From assembly GCF_029892485.1 (NCBI RefSeq), contig NZ_JARXVG010000001.1, forward strand, positions 930,001 through 994,000: 64,000 nt of DNA, read 5' to 3'. Below the pieces are notes generated by a model, which made no database searches, was not told the DNA's origin, and was given only the letters and a program-made list of their open reading frames with translations. Below, one piece after another: positions 9,557 to 19,261 of the stretch. Made by a program: the position numbers and the translations under genes. Origin of the DNA: Variovorax boronicumulans. GTDB taxonomy: Bacteria > Pseudomonadota > Gammaproteobacteria > Burkholderiales > Burkholderiaceae_C. Each line of letters starts with the position of its first letter. Position 1 is the stretch's first letter.

Positions 9557-10078
9557 ATGCTGCTGCAGATCATCCTTCACACGCCCAAGTGGGTGTTCGC
9601 CGTCTTCGTGCTGCTCGTCTGGCTGGGCACACGGCAACTGCTCGCAAACAGCGTGAGCCTCGGCCGGGTCACGGTCATGCCCATCGTCATGGGCGGCCTG
9701 TCGGTCTTCGGCGTGATCTCGGCCTTTGGCGATTCGCTGGGCGCCCTGCTGGGCTGGGCGGCCGCGGCGGCGGTGCTGATCGCGCTGGTGCTGCAACGCC
9801 CCCTGCCGGCCACCACCCGGTACGACGCGGCGGCCCGCCAGTTCCACGTGGCCGGCAGCGCCGTGCCGCTCGCGCTGATGATGGGCATCTTCCTGACCAA
9901 GTACGTCGTGGGCGCGGCGCTGGCCATGCACCCGGAGTTGCGCCACCAGGCGGTCTTCGCCCTGGCCATCCCGACGCTGTACGGCGCCTTCACCGGCATC
10001 TTCGCGGCCCGCGCCGTGCGCCTGTGGAAGCTGGCGATCGCCACCGACGCTGTCGCCACCGGCGTCCGCCCGGCCTAA
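9557..10078 (+). CDS. Small integral membrane protein of unknown function (DUF6622-like)
   Basis: A 173-residue protein with about four or five hydrophobic segments and a start MLLQIILHTPKWVF that I associate with the DUF6622 family, without certainty. The start at 9557 is supported by CTGGAGA 7 nt upstream; an in-frame extension back to 9443 is Arg-rich and unlikely. Divergent from mdtA across 240 bp and followed after 55 bp by the hydroxylase gene, so it may be the first gene of that unit. No catalytic motif is visible. Confidence 0.75.
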   Translation: MLLQIILHTPKWVFAVFVLLVWLGTRQLLANSVSLGRVTVMPIVMGGLSVFGVISAFGDSLGALLGWAAAAAVLIALVLQRPLPATTRYDAAARQFHVAGSAVPLALMMGIFLTKYVVGAALAMHPELRHQAVFALAIPTLYGAFTGIFAARAVRLWKLAIATDAVATGVRPA

Positions 10079-10133
10079 GATCCGGGCCCCAGCCCCGCGC
10101 GCCACTTCCCACGCCAGCCAGCCAGGAACCGCC

Positions 10134-11090
10134 ATGACCGTGCTCTTTCTGCTCCTCAAGATTTCCGTCACGGTGGTGCTGGTCGCCTCCATCCTCGAGG
10201 CGCTGGTGCTCTCCTGGCGCAACGGCTGGGCCAGCTACGACTGGAAGGCGGCCGGCATCTCGGTGTTCGACTTCCTGGTGCGCGAATACCCGCTGCGCTG
10301 GCTGTTGCCGCTCGCCTTCTGGAGCGGCGCGATGGACTGGTTCTGGAACCACCGCCTCTTCACCCTGCCGATGGACCACTGGAGCGGCTGGGCCGCCTGC
10401 TTCATCGGCCAGGAGTTCTGCTACTACTGGTACCACCGCGCGGCCCACCGGGTGCGCTGGTTCTGGTGCACCCACGCCATCCACCATTCGCCGAACCAGC
10501 TGAACCTGTCGGCCGCCTACCGCTTCGGCTGGACCGGTCGCCTCACCGGCACGCTGCTGTTCTTCATGCTGGCGCCGCTGCTGGGCATGCCGCCCAAGGT
10601 GATCCTGCTGATGCTCACGCTGAACCTGCTCTACCAGTTCTGGATTCATGCGACGTGGATCCCGCGCCTCGGGCCGCTGGAATGGGTGCTCAACACGCCC
10701 TCGGCGCACCGCGTGCACCACGCCTCGAACCTCGAATACCTCGATGGCAACTACGGCGGCGTGCTGACCGTGTTCGACCGCCTCTTCGGCACCTACATTC
10801 CCGAGCGCGCCGACCTGCCCTGCCGCTACGGGCTGGTGACCCCGATCACCTCGCACAACATCCTGGAGATCGAGTTCACCCACTGGCGCGGTCTCTTGCG
10901 CGACCTGCGTTCGGCGCGCTCGGTGCGTGCGTTCGTGGGCTACATGGTCAAGCCACCGGGCTGGCGTCCAGATGGCCCCGGCGACACCACCGAGGAGCTG
11001 CGGCAGCGCGCAGCCCTTCCATCGGCACCTTTGCCTCAACAGCCGGCCACGCCCGATTTCATTCCTGTCCAATTCAAGGAGCTGTCATGA
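10134..11090 (+). CDS. Sterol desaturase / fatty acid hydroxylase family protein
   Basis: Membrane-bound di-iron oxygenase of the fatty acid hydroxylase superfamily, 318 residues. The histidine boxes that bind the two irons are present and in order: H101-RAA-H105, H114-AI-HH118 and H192-RV-HH196. At least four membrane segments flank them (N-terminus to residue 30, 52-68, 82-98, 137-170). The substrate is presumably a lipid but cannot be told from sequence. Its stop overlaps the next start (ATGA at 11087-11090), and the next two junctions overlap as well, so it is translated as part of a unit with a two-component system. This suggests membrane-lipid modification is controlled by, or senses with, that system. 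Confidence 0.88.
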   Translation: MTVLFLLLKISVTVVLVASILEALVLSWRNGWASYDWKAAGISVFDFLVREYPLRWLLPLAFWSGAMDWFWNHRLFTLPMDHWSGWAACFIGQEFCYYWYHRAAHRVRWFWCTHAIHHSPNQLNLSAAYRFGWTGRLTGTLLFFMLAPLLGMPPKVILLMLTLNLLYQFWIHATWIPRLGPLEWVLNTPSAHRVHHASNLEYLDGNYGGVLTVFDRLFGTYIPERADLPCRYGLVTPITSHNILEIEFTHWRGLLRDLRSARSVRAFVGYMVKPPGWRPDGPGDTTEELRQRAALPSAPLPQQPATPDFIPVQFKELS

Positions 11091-11383
11091 ACACCACACC
11101 GTCGAACCCCTCGCAGCCCAACCTCGAAAAGCTCGCCCGCCGCCGTGCCGGCGCCAAGATGGGCTGGTACATCCATGCCTTCGTCTATGTGCTGGTCAAC
11201 ATCGGGCTGGTCATCCTGTCGGCGGCCAACGGCCGCACCTGGGCGATGTATCCGCTGATGGGCTGGGGCCTGGGCCTGCTCATCCACGGCGCGGTGGTCT
11301 GGTTCCTTGCGCCCGGCGGCGGCTTCTACGACAGGCTGGTGGCGCGGGAGCGCCGCGCACTGGGCGCCGGGGAGCGTGGGTGA
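11087..11383 (+). CDS. 2TM domain protein
   Basis: A 98-residue protein with a charged N-terminus and two membrane helices (about residues 28-48 and 55-75) ending in FYDRLVARE, the pattern of the 2TM domain family (PF13239). Such domains are often found next to, or fused with, LytS-type kinases. The start overlaps the hydroxylase stop (ATGA) and is preceded by AAGGAG. Its own TGA overlaps the GTG of the kinase. It probably assists membrane assembly or signalling of the following histidine kinase; this is inferred from context only. Confidence 0.8.
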   Translation: MNTTPSNPSQPNLEKLARRRAGAKMGWYIHAFVYVLVNIGLVILSAANGRTWAMYPLMGWGLGLLIHGAVVWFLAPGGGFYDRLVARERRALGAGERG

Positions 11384-12456
11384 CACCTGAAGCGCTGCCG
11401 CGGTTTCGTGCGGAGAACTTCCGCAACATGCTTCGGCATGGCCTGATCACCGTCGTCTTCTGCTGCCTCATCGCTTCGGCGTTGGCCATCTCGGGCAGCG
11501 GCAGCTGGGCATCGCAGATGGTGTATTCGCTCTCGATAGGAACGATCAGCTGGCTCGTCATCGACACCGGCCGGCTGCTGCTGAGCGGCCACAAGGAGGT
11601 GCTGTGGCCGCATGGCTTCTGGGGCTATGGCCTGGTGGCGCTGGGCGTCACCGTCGGCTTTCTGGTCGGCAACGCCATCGGCGACGCCTTTGTCGGCGCA
11701 CCGCCGCTGGAGTTCCTCAGCTTCGCCGCGCACAAGACGATGTCGACCATCGTCATCACCCTGGTCGCCACCGTCGGCATGTGCTTCTTCTTCTTCAGCC
11801 TCGGCAAGAGCAAGCACATGCAGAGCCAACTCGACCTGGCGCAGCGCAACGCCACCGAGGCGCGGCTCAAGCTGCTGGAGACGCAGCTGGAGCCGCACAT
11901 GCTCTTCAACACGCTGGCGAACCTGCGCGTGCTCATCACCCTCGATCCGCCGCGCGCCGTGGCGATGCTCGACCGCCTCAACAGCTATCTGCGCATGACG
12001 CTGAGCGGTTCGCGCGCACTGGCCCATCCGCTCTCGGCCGAGTTCGACCGGCTGGGCGATTACCTCGAACTGATGTCCGTGCGCATGGGCGAGCGCCTGC
12101 GCTACACGCTCGATCTGCCCGACGAACTGCGCGACGTTCCGGTGCCGCCGCTGCTCTTGCAGCCGCTGGTGGAGAACAGCATCCGCCATGGGCTGGAGCC
12201 CAAGGTCGAAGGCGGCGAGATCACCGTGCGTGCGCGCAGGAACGGGGAGCGACTGGTCATTGAGGTGAACGACACCGGCGTCGGGCTCGATGCGGCGGCG
12301 CCCTCCCCGGAAGGCGGCAGCGGCGGCTTCGGCCTCGAACAGGTGCGCGAGCGCCTCGCCACGGTGTTCGGCACGCAAAGCGAGATGCGCCTTGCGTCGG
12401 CGCCGGCCGGCGGCACCTGCGCCACGCTGAGTTTTCCGCTGCCCGCGGCCGCATGA
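11380..12456 (+). CDS. LytS/YehU-type sensor histidine kinase
   Basis: Membrane histidine kinase of the His_kinase (PF06580) type, 358 residues. Four hydrophobic segments fill residues about 15-140. The phosphoacceptor motif EPHMLFNTLANLR has His173, followed by an HATPase domain with the N-box PLVENSIRHGL (N266) and the G-box DTGVGLD (D298). The chosen start is GTG at 11380, overlapping the previous stop (GTGA) and preceded by GGGGAG; the next ATG at 11428 would remove part of the first helix region. It overlaps the response regulator by ATGA, so kinase and regulator are a coupled pair. The stimulus is unknown. Confidence 0.9.
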   Translation: MTPEALPRFRAENFRNMLRHGLITVVFCCLIASALAISGSGSWASQMVYSLSIGTISWLVIDTGRLLLSGHKEVLWPHGFWGYGLVALGVTVGFLVGNAIGDAFVGAPPLEFLSFAAHKTMSTIVITLVATVGMCFFFFSLGKSKHMQSQLDLAQRNATEARLKLLETQLEPHMLFNTLANLRVLITLDPPRAVAMLDRLNSYLRMTLSGSRALAHPLSAEFDRLGDYLELMSVRMGERLRYTLDLPDELRDVPVPPLLLQPLVENSIRHGLEPKVEGGEITVRARRNGERLVIEVNDTGVGLDAAAPSPEGGSGGFGLEQVRERLATVFGTQSEMRLASAPAGGTCATLSFPLPAAA

Positions 12457-13322
12457 ATGCAACGACGACAAGCCCAACGATGAATGCCACCGCCCTGATC
12501 GCCGAAGACGAACCCCTGCTCGCACAGGCCCTCAAGGCCGAGTTGGCCGCCGCATGGCCGGGGCTGCAGATCGTCGCCACCGCCGGCGACGGCCGCAGCG
12601 CGGTGCGCGAGGCGCTGCGCCTCTTGCCGCAGGTGCTGTTCTTCGACATCCGCATGCCCGGCCTGGACGGCCTGGGCGCCGCCGCCGAACTGGCCGACAG
12701 CTGGCCCACCGACGAAGCGCCGATGCCGCAACTGGTGTTCGTGACCGCCTACGACGAATACGCCGCACGCGCCTTCGAAGCCCAGGCCATCGACTACGTG
12801 CTCAAGCCCGTGCAGCCCGAGCGGCTGCGCAAGACCGTGGCGCGGCTTCAGCAGGCGATGGCAGCGCAGCAGCCTTTGCCGCCCGCCTCCCCCGCGGTGG
12901 CCGGCGAAGCGCTCGAACAGACGCTCGCGCAATGGCGCCAGGTGCTCGCTGCGGCCGGTGCCGGTGGCGCGCTACCGGCAGCAGCCCCCGCACCGCTGCG
13001 GATGATTGCCGCGAGCGATGCCGGCGGCACCACCGTGCGCATGGTGCCCATCGACGAAGTGCTGTATTTCGAGGCGGCCGACAAGTACCTTCGCGTGCTC
13101 ACCGCCACGCATGAATACCTGATCCGCACGCCCTTGAAGCAGCTGCTGACCCAGCTCGATGCCGACACTTTCTGGCAGGTGCACCGCGCGGTGGTGGTGC
13201 GCAGCGCGGCCATCGAATCGGTGCACCGCGACGAGGCCGGCAAGCTGCACCTCAGCTTGCGGGGGCGGGCCGAGAAGATTCCGGTGAGCCGGCTCTACGC
13301 GCACCTGTTTCGCGCCATGTGA
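12453..13322 (+). CDS. LytTR-family response regulator
   Basis: Transcriptional regulator paired with the LytS-type kinase, 289 residues. The receiver domain has the acidic pocket E18-D19-E20, phosphoacceptor D65 in FFDIRMPG and the conserved K118 in YVLKP. A LytTR DNA-binding domain fills about residues 185-289 (EVLYFEAADKYLRV, FWQVHRAVVV). Translation starts inside the kinase gene (ATGA overlap); a second possible start is the ATG at 12480. It is the last gene of the coupled unit and is followed by a strong terminator. Confidence 0.92.
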   Translation: MNATTTSPTMNATALIAEDEPLLAQALKAELAAAWPGLQIVATAGDGRSAVREALRLLPQVLFFDIRMPGLDGLGAAAELADSWPTDEAPMPQLVFVTAYDEYAARAFEAQAIDYVLKPVQPERLRKTVARLQQAMAAQQPLPPASPAVAGEALEQTLAQWRQVLAAAGAGGALPAAAPAPLRMIAASDAGGTTVRMVPIDEVLYFEAADKYLRVLTATHEYLIRTPLKQLLTQLDADTFWQVHRAVVVRSAAIESVHRDEAGKLHLSLRGRAEKIPVSRLYAHLFRAM

Positions 13323-13347
13323 AATCGGGCTTGGCGAGCGCCCAAAG

Positions 13348-13378
13348 AAAAAGCCGGCCTTTGCAGGGCCGGCTTTTT
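13348..13378 (+). terminator. Rho-independent terminator after the LytTR gene
   Basis: AAAGCCGGCC and GGCCGGCTTT pair perfectly around a short loop and are followed by further T residues. It lies 27 nt after the regulator stop. The A-run on the other side means it could also serve the convergent gene ending at 13405. Confidence 0.9.
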
Positions 13379-13404
13379 CATTCAGTCACGAATCGTGTGG
13401 CGAT

Positions 13405-13752
13405 TTAGCGCCAGTGGCCATGACGGTGACCACCGCGGTAGTAGCCACCGCCGTAGTAGCGGGGACCGTAGTAAGCCGGCGGGCCGTAGTAGACCGGGGC
13501 CGGACGGTAGTACACCGGCGGCGGGTTGTAGTAGACCGGGGCCGGCGGTGCGTAATACACAGGCGGCGGCGAATAGACCGGTGCCGGGTAGTAGGCGGGA
13601 CCGCCCACGCCGACCGCCACGCCCGGCAGGCCGACACCGACCGACCAGCTCACGTCGCTGCGCGCGCTGGCCGAGGTGGCTGCAAACAATGCACCGGCTG
13701 CCACGACACCCGCGGCGGCCCATTTGAAGAAGGTGGAACGTGTGAGGCTCAT
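13405..13752 (-). CDS. Secreted Pro/Tyr-rich repeat protein
   Basis: A 115-residue exported protein. An N-terminal signal peptide (FFKWAAAGVVAAGALFAATSASA, stated here as residues about 9-31) is followed by a short segment and then irregular repeats of the type PPVYY / PAPVYY / PPPVYY across about residues 52-95, ending in a Gly/Tyr/His/Arg-rich tail. AAGGAG lies upstream of the ATG. Proteins of this look are common in Burkholderiales and are usually annotated as hypothetical or YXWGXW-like; the function is unknown. The repeats suggest an extended polyproline structure at the cell surface or in the periplasm. Confidence 0.8.
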   Translation of the reverse strand: MSLTRSTFFKWAAAGVVAAGALFAATSASARSDVSWSVGVGLPGVAVGVGGPAYYPAPVYSPPPVYYAPPAPVYYNPPPVYYRPAPVYYGPPAYYGPRYYGGGYYRGGHRHGHWR

Positions 13753-13899
13753 GATGTTGACTCCTTGTATCGGGGGCTGCGTCCGGGTCTGGACCGCCCT
13801 TGTATGTATTGAACGCTGCAATTGCAAACCGGGTGCACCGGCCATTGTGAAGAACGTTGCCAAAGGTAACCCACAAGGGGTGCCCTCTAGAATGAGCCA

Positions 13900-15714
<1,815 letters not shown>

Positions 15715-15736
15715 CTCGGCCCCTCTTTATCCGCAC

Positions 15737-15768
15737 AAAGCCGGGTCCTTCAAAGGCCCGGCTTTTTC
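15737..15768. terminator. Bidirectional terminator between glnS and the convergent lipoprotein gene
   Basis: AAGCCGGGTCCTT pairs with AAGGCCCGGCTT and is followed by TTT on the plus strand. The preceding A-run gives a short U-run on the minus strand. It lies 22 nt after the glnS stop and just beyond the end of the minus-strand gene at 15776. Confidence 0.9.
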
Positions 15769-15775
15769 ATTTCAT

Positions 15776-16078
15776 CTATTCGGGCCGCTTGTAGACCACG
15801 CCCAGCACTGCGCTGTTTTCGTCTGTCGTGCACACCGCCGAGCGGCCTTGTGGGCCGACCTTCAGATTGATCGTGTAGACGCCGTCGCGCGGCGTCGAGC
15901 CGCTATCGACCGCGATGCTTCCCGGCGGTACTCGCAATTCGCGCGCGGCGGCCGCCACGCAGTTCTTGACGCTCGCATCGGGCGCGCCGCCGACACGCAA
16001 GGAAGTGCTGCTGCATGCCGTCACCGCGACGCCTGCAACCGCCGCCCACGCCAACCTGTTGAAACTTCGCATCGTCAT
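15776..16078 (-). CDS. Small lipoprotein of unknown function
   Basis: A 100-residue exported protein. The N-terminal hydrophobic stretch ends in VAVTACSS, a plausible lipobox (Cys22). The mature part contains two further cysteines (KNCVAAAAREL and SAVCTTDEN) and looks like a compact domain with a VYTINLKVGPQGRSAVC strand. GGAG lies 7-10 nt before the ATG at 16078. A longer in-frame start at 16264 lacks such support. I do not recognise a named family. Confidence 0.75.
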   Translation of the reverse strand: MTMRSFNRLAWAAVAGVAVTACSSTSLRVGGAPDASVKNCVAAAARELRVPPGSIAVDSGSTPRDGVYTINLKVGPQGRSAVCTTDENSAVLGVVYKRPE

Positions 16079-16223
16079 GTCCGACTCCGTGTTGTTCAGC
16101 CAGCTAGGTAGATTGGAAGCCGCGTGAAAACGTTCGCGTTGCAGGACGGCTGCGCGATCTGATGTGGCCTGCCGCCGCTGTCCGACGGCGACCGGCCGCA
16201 GACCCGGGCTATCCTGTGCATTC

Positions 16224-16772
16224 ATGACTGTTCCGAGCCCTTCCCGCCTCATCCGCTTCAACAAGCCCTACGGCGTCCTGAGCCAGTTCACCCCCGAAGG
16301 CCGCTGGCGCGGATTGAAGGACTTCATCAACATCCCCGATGTCTACGTCGCCGGTCGCCTCGATGCCGACAGCGAAGGCCTGCTGCTCCTCACCAACGAC
16401 GGCCAGCTCCAGGCGCGCATCGCCGATCCGCGCTTCAAGATGGAGAAGACCTATTGGGTGCAGGTCGAAGGCGTGCCGACCGACGAGGCGCTTGAAGCCT
16501 TGCGCCAGGGCGTGCAACTCAACGACGGCCTTACGCGCCCTGCCCGCGCGCGCTTGCTCGACCCACAGCCCGACGTGTGGCCGCGCCAACCGCCCATCCG
16601 CGAGCGCAAGAACATTCCGACCGCATGGCTGGAGCTGGCGATCAGCGAAGGCCGCAACCGCCAGGTCCGGCGCATGACCGCCGCTGTCGGGCTGCCCACC
16701 CTTCGCCTGATCCGCGCCGCCATCGGGCCGCACACGCTCGATGGATTGGCGCCCGGCACGTGGCGCGAGTAA
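16224..16772 (+). CDS. rluE: rRNA pseudouridine synthase, RluE-like
   Basis: Pseudouridine synthase of the RsuA/RluB/E/F family, 182 residues, acting on 23S rRNA (U2457 in E. coli for RluE). The catalytic Asp is D47 in [11 protein letters not shown], and the family motif [20 protein letters not shown] is present near the C-terminus. There is no S4 domain at the N-terminus, which fits RluE rather than RluB or RluF. The start at ATG 16224 gives the usual [12 protein letters not shown] beginning. Confidence 0.9.
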   Translation: MTVPSPSRLIRFNKPYGVLSQFTPEGRWRGLKDFINIPDVYVAGRLDADSEGLLLLTNDGQLQARIADPRFKMEKTYWVQVEGVPTDEALEALRQGVQLNDGLTRPARARLLDPQPDVWPRQPPIRERKNIPTAWLELAISEGRNRQVRRMTAAVGLPTLRLIRAAIGPHTLDGLAPGTWRE

Positions 16773-16817
16773 CGCAGCCGCGACATCACCGAACTTGTTT
16801 CATTGATCTTCTTCTTC

Positions 16818-17732
16818 ATGCACAACATCCGAACCACCTCACCTGACCTTCTCACGCCTGCGCTGAATCGCCGCCACGCATTGCTCGGCACGCTGGGCCT
16901 GCTCGCGCTGCCCATGGCAACGCAGCACGCCGTCGCCGCTGCGCCTGCGAAGTCGAAGCAAGCGCACCCCGCCGTTTGGCCGAACGCATCGCAGGTGCCG
17001 GGCGGCGTGGCACGCCTGTCACTCGGCCCAAGCGCCAAGCGTCCGACAGCCTTTGCAGGCGACGTTCCCTTGCTCGTGATGGGCGACGCCATCGAGTGGA
17101 CGGCGCTCCTCGGCATTCCGCTCGCGGCCACGCCCGGGGAGGCGAGCATCACGGTGCGCGCCGAGAACGGCAGCGAGAAGCAAGTCGCCTATACGGTCAC
17201 CGACAAGCAATACCGCGAGCAGCGCCTGACCGTGGCGCCGCGCACGGTCGATCTCTCGCCCGAGGACGAAGCGCGCTATGTGCGCGAACGCGATCACCAG
17301 GCCGGCGTGATGGCCACGCTCACCGACCTGCGGCCCGATGCCGTGCTGCAGATGCGCGTGCCCGTGCCGGGCCGCCGCTCCAGCTCGTTCGGCCTGCGCC
17401 GCGTGTTCAACGGGCAGTCGCGCAATCCGCACAGCGGGATGGACATCGCGGCCGGCACGGGCACGCCGGTGCTGGCGCCGCTGCCGGGGCGGGTGATCGA
17501 TACGGGGGACTATTTCTTCAACGGCGGCACGGTGTGGCTCGACCATGGCGGCGGGCTGCTGACGATGTATTGCCATCTGAGCCGGGTGGATGTGAAGGTG
17601 GGGGACGTGCTGAAGACCGGCGAGAAGTTGGCGGCGGTGGGTGCGACCGGGCGGGTGACGGGGCCGCATCTGCATTGGGGTGTGATGTTGAATCGGGCGA
17701 TGGTGGATCCGGCGCTGTTCATCGCGGCTTGA
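16818..17732 (+). CDS. M23-family peptidoglycan endopeptidase
   Basis: Exported LytM/M23 zinc metallopeptidase, 304 residues from ATG 16818. The signal region about residues 18-41 contains RRH before the hydrophobic core, and a Tat type is possible. The N-terminal half (45-160) is a beta-rich domain of the kind found in LasA/NlpD-like proteins. The peptidase domain has the zinc ligands H205 and D209 (HSGMD), and H284-L-H286 (GPHLHWG) completes the site. It likely cleaves peptide cross-links in murein. The final about 110 codons are strikingly G/T-rich on the coding strand. No partner gene is evident. Confidence 0.92.
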   Translation: MHNIRTTSPDLLTPALNRRHALLGTLGLLALPMATQHAVAAAPAKSKQAHPAVWPNASQVPGGVARLSLGPSAKRPTAFAGDVPLLVMGDAIEWTALLGIPLAATPGEASITVRAENGSEKQVAYTVTDKQYREQRLTVAPRTVDLSPEDEARYVRERDHQAGVMATLTDLRPDAVLQMRVPVPGRRSSSFGLRRVFNGQSRNPHSGMDIAAGTGTPVLAPLPGRVIDTGDYFFNGGTVWLDHGGGLLTMYCHLSRVDVKVGDVLKTGEKLAAVGATGRVTGPHLHWGVMLNRAMVDPALFIAA

Positions 17733-17805
17733 GTAATCACCCTGAGTTCCGGATTCCCCTCGCCTCATAAACTCGCGCCATTCCAACGAGGGGCGGGTTG
17801 AGGCG

Positions 17806-18756
17806 ATGACCAAACAGACAAAAGCCGAGCGGCGCCGCGAACGCGCACGCAGCAAACTGGCGGGCAACGGATGGACGGCGATCGTCGTCGGCGTCTTGCT
17901 CTTGGTGGTTCTTCCGGCTTTCATGCGGGGTCCCCTCATCGGCACGCTGGGTCCGGCGCTTCGCCCTGCGGGGTGGACAGCATTGGCGATTGGCGCGGCC
18001 TTGCTGGGGCTGCATTACCTCATCGCTCGCAAGAAGGTCGTGCCTCAAGCCATCGAACGTACTGAGCCACTGGCTGCTACGGTCAAGGCCGCTCGTCCAG
18101 TGGCAACGCCTCCTGCTGCCGCACGACGCGAACCCGTATTGGATTCCGAGCTCTCCCAGCCAACGTCGTCACCTTCAGCACCTGCACAGCAGCAGCAATG
18201 GTGCCCCGCCGTACTCGCAGCCATCGAATGGCGCCGCTTCGAGGCCGTGTGCGAAGCGCTCTATGCGCAAGCCGGATTCACCACCCGCAGCCAGTCGCAC
18301 GGTGCGGACGGCGGCATCGACATCTGGCTGCATTCCAAGCACAGCGACGTGCCGCGCATCGTCCAATGCAAACACTGGCAAAGCAAGGCCGTGGGCGTGA
18401 AGGAGATGCGGGAGTTCCTTGGCGTGATGGCTTCGCATCAGTTGAAGAGCGGCACCTACGTGACGAGCTCTACGTTCTCCGCAGAGGCCATGGCGTTTGC
18501 CAAGGAAAACGGCATCCACGCACAGGACGGCGCCGCCCTGCTCAAGCTGATCGGCCAGCGCACGCCCGAGCAGCAAGCGGCATTGCTTGCCGTGGCTTAC
18601 GAAGGCGAATACTGGCGGCCCACCTGTGCCAGCTGCGGCACGAAGATGGTCGAAAGAAACTCGTCCAAGAATGAAGGCAGCTTCTGGGGTTGCGCCAACT
18701 ATCCGAAGTGCCGGGGCAGGACGATTCCGAAGTCCAAGGCTGCTGCAACTGTCTAG
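17806..18756 (+). CDS. Membrane-anchored Mrr-type restriction endonuclease with C4 zinc finger
   Basis: A 316-residue protein with three parts. An Arg/Lys-rich N-terminus leads into two membrane helices (about 22-42 and 53-72). A linker rich in Pro, Ala, Ser and Gln follows (about 85-130). A PD-(D/E)XK nuclease domain of the Mrr_cat family (PF04471) covers about 135-250, with G-A-D168-GGI-D172 and the Q187-C-K189 catalytic strand. A topoisomerase-type C4 zinc finger closes it (C274, C277, C296, C302). The active-site residues are intact. No methyltransferase or specificity gene is adjacent, so this is not a classical restriction system; Mrr enzymes cut modified or foreign DNA. The membrane tether would place the nuclease near incoming DNA. 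Confidence 0.88.
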   Translation: MTKQTKAERRRERARSKLAGNGWTAIVVGVLLLVVLPAFMRGPLIGTLGPALRPAGWTALAIGAALLGLHYLIARKKVVPQAIERTEPLAATVKAARPVATPPAAARREPVLDSELSQPTSSPSAPAQQQQWCPAVLAAIEWRRFEAVCEALYAQAGFTTRSQSHGADGGIDIWLHSKHSDVPRIVQCKHWQSKAVGVKEMREFLGVMASHQLKSGTYVTSSTFSAEAMAFAKENGIHAQDGAALLKLIGQRTPEQQAALLAVAYEGEYWRPTCASCGTKMVERNSSKNEGSFWGCANYPKCRGRTIPKSKAAATV

Positions 18757-18850
18757 GTCACGAGGCGAACCATGGCCGACCAAACGCTGTTCACCGAAGA
18801 CTGCCTGGACGCAACATTCGCCTGCACCACGGCCAAGCCGACGCACCTGC

Positions 18851-19261
18851 TCATCTGCTGACCGCCTTCTTCGGCCACGCCGACGTGCTCCACGCGATGA
18901 GCGCCAGCAGCGCCACCTGAACCGGCAGCCGCACCACCAGCGCCCAATACGGCACGCTCGCAAACAGCTCCGGCCGCTGCAGCATGTAGAAATGCGCGGG
19001 CGTCACGGCCAGCGTCAGCACGAAGAGGCCGATGCCCGCAGCGCGCCGCGCGGGCCGCCACAGCAGTCCGGCCGCGCCCAGCAGCTCGAACACGCCGCTC
19101 ACCAGCACGGCCGCACGCGGCCAGGGGATGTATGGCGGCACGATGCGCATCTCCGCCTCGGTCGCCACGAAGTGCGCGACACCGCCGATGGCGAACCACA
19201 GGAAGACGAACACCAGGCCTGCCACGCGCCAGCGGCTCATGGCAGGCGCGGTGCTGGTCAT
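18851..19261 (-). CDS. DoxX-like membrane protein
   Basis: A 136-residue integral membrane protein with four helices (about 10-30, 50-68, 75-95, 105-125) and the FEVLG-like motif VFELLGAAGLLW typical of DoxX/DoxX-like families. These proteins are associated with redox chemistry in membranes, but no catalytic residue identifies a reaction. The start overlaps the stop of the M14 gene upstream (shared ATGA at 19260-19263 on the minus strand), so it is cotranscribed and probably translationally coupled. A second possible start (MSRWRV) is 7 codons downstream. Confidence 0.8.
   Translation of the reverse strand: MTSTAPAMSRWRVAGLVFVFLWFAIGGVAHFVATEAEMRIVPPYIPWPRAAVLVSGVFELLGAAGLLWRPARRAAGIGLFVLTLAVTPAHFYMLQRPELFASVPYWALVVRLPVQVALLALIAWSTSAWPKKAVSR

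Noticed and set aside
9317..10222. Upstream extension of mdtA to an 802-residue protein
   Set aside because: The extra 302 codons overlap a divergent gene and would place the membrane anchor in the middle; ATG 9316 gives a normal adaptor protein.
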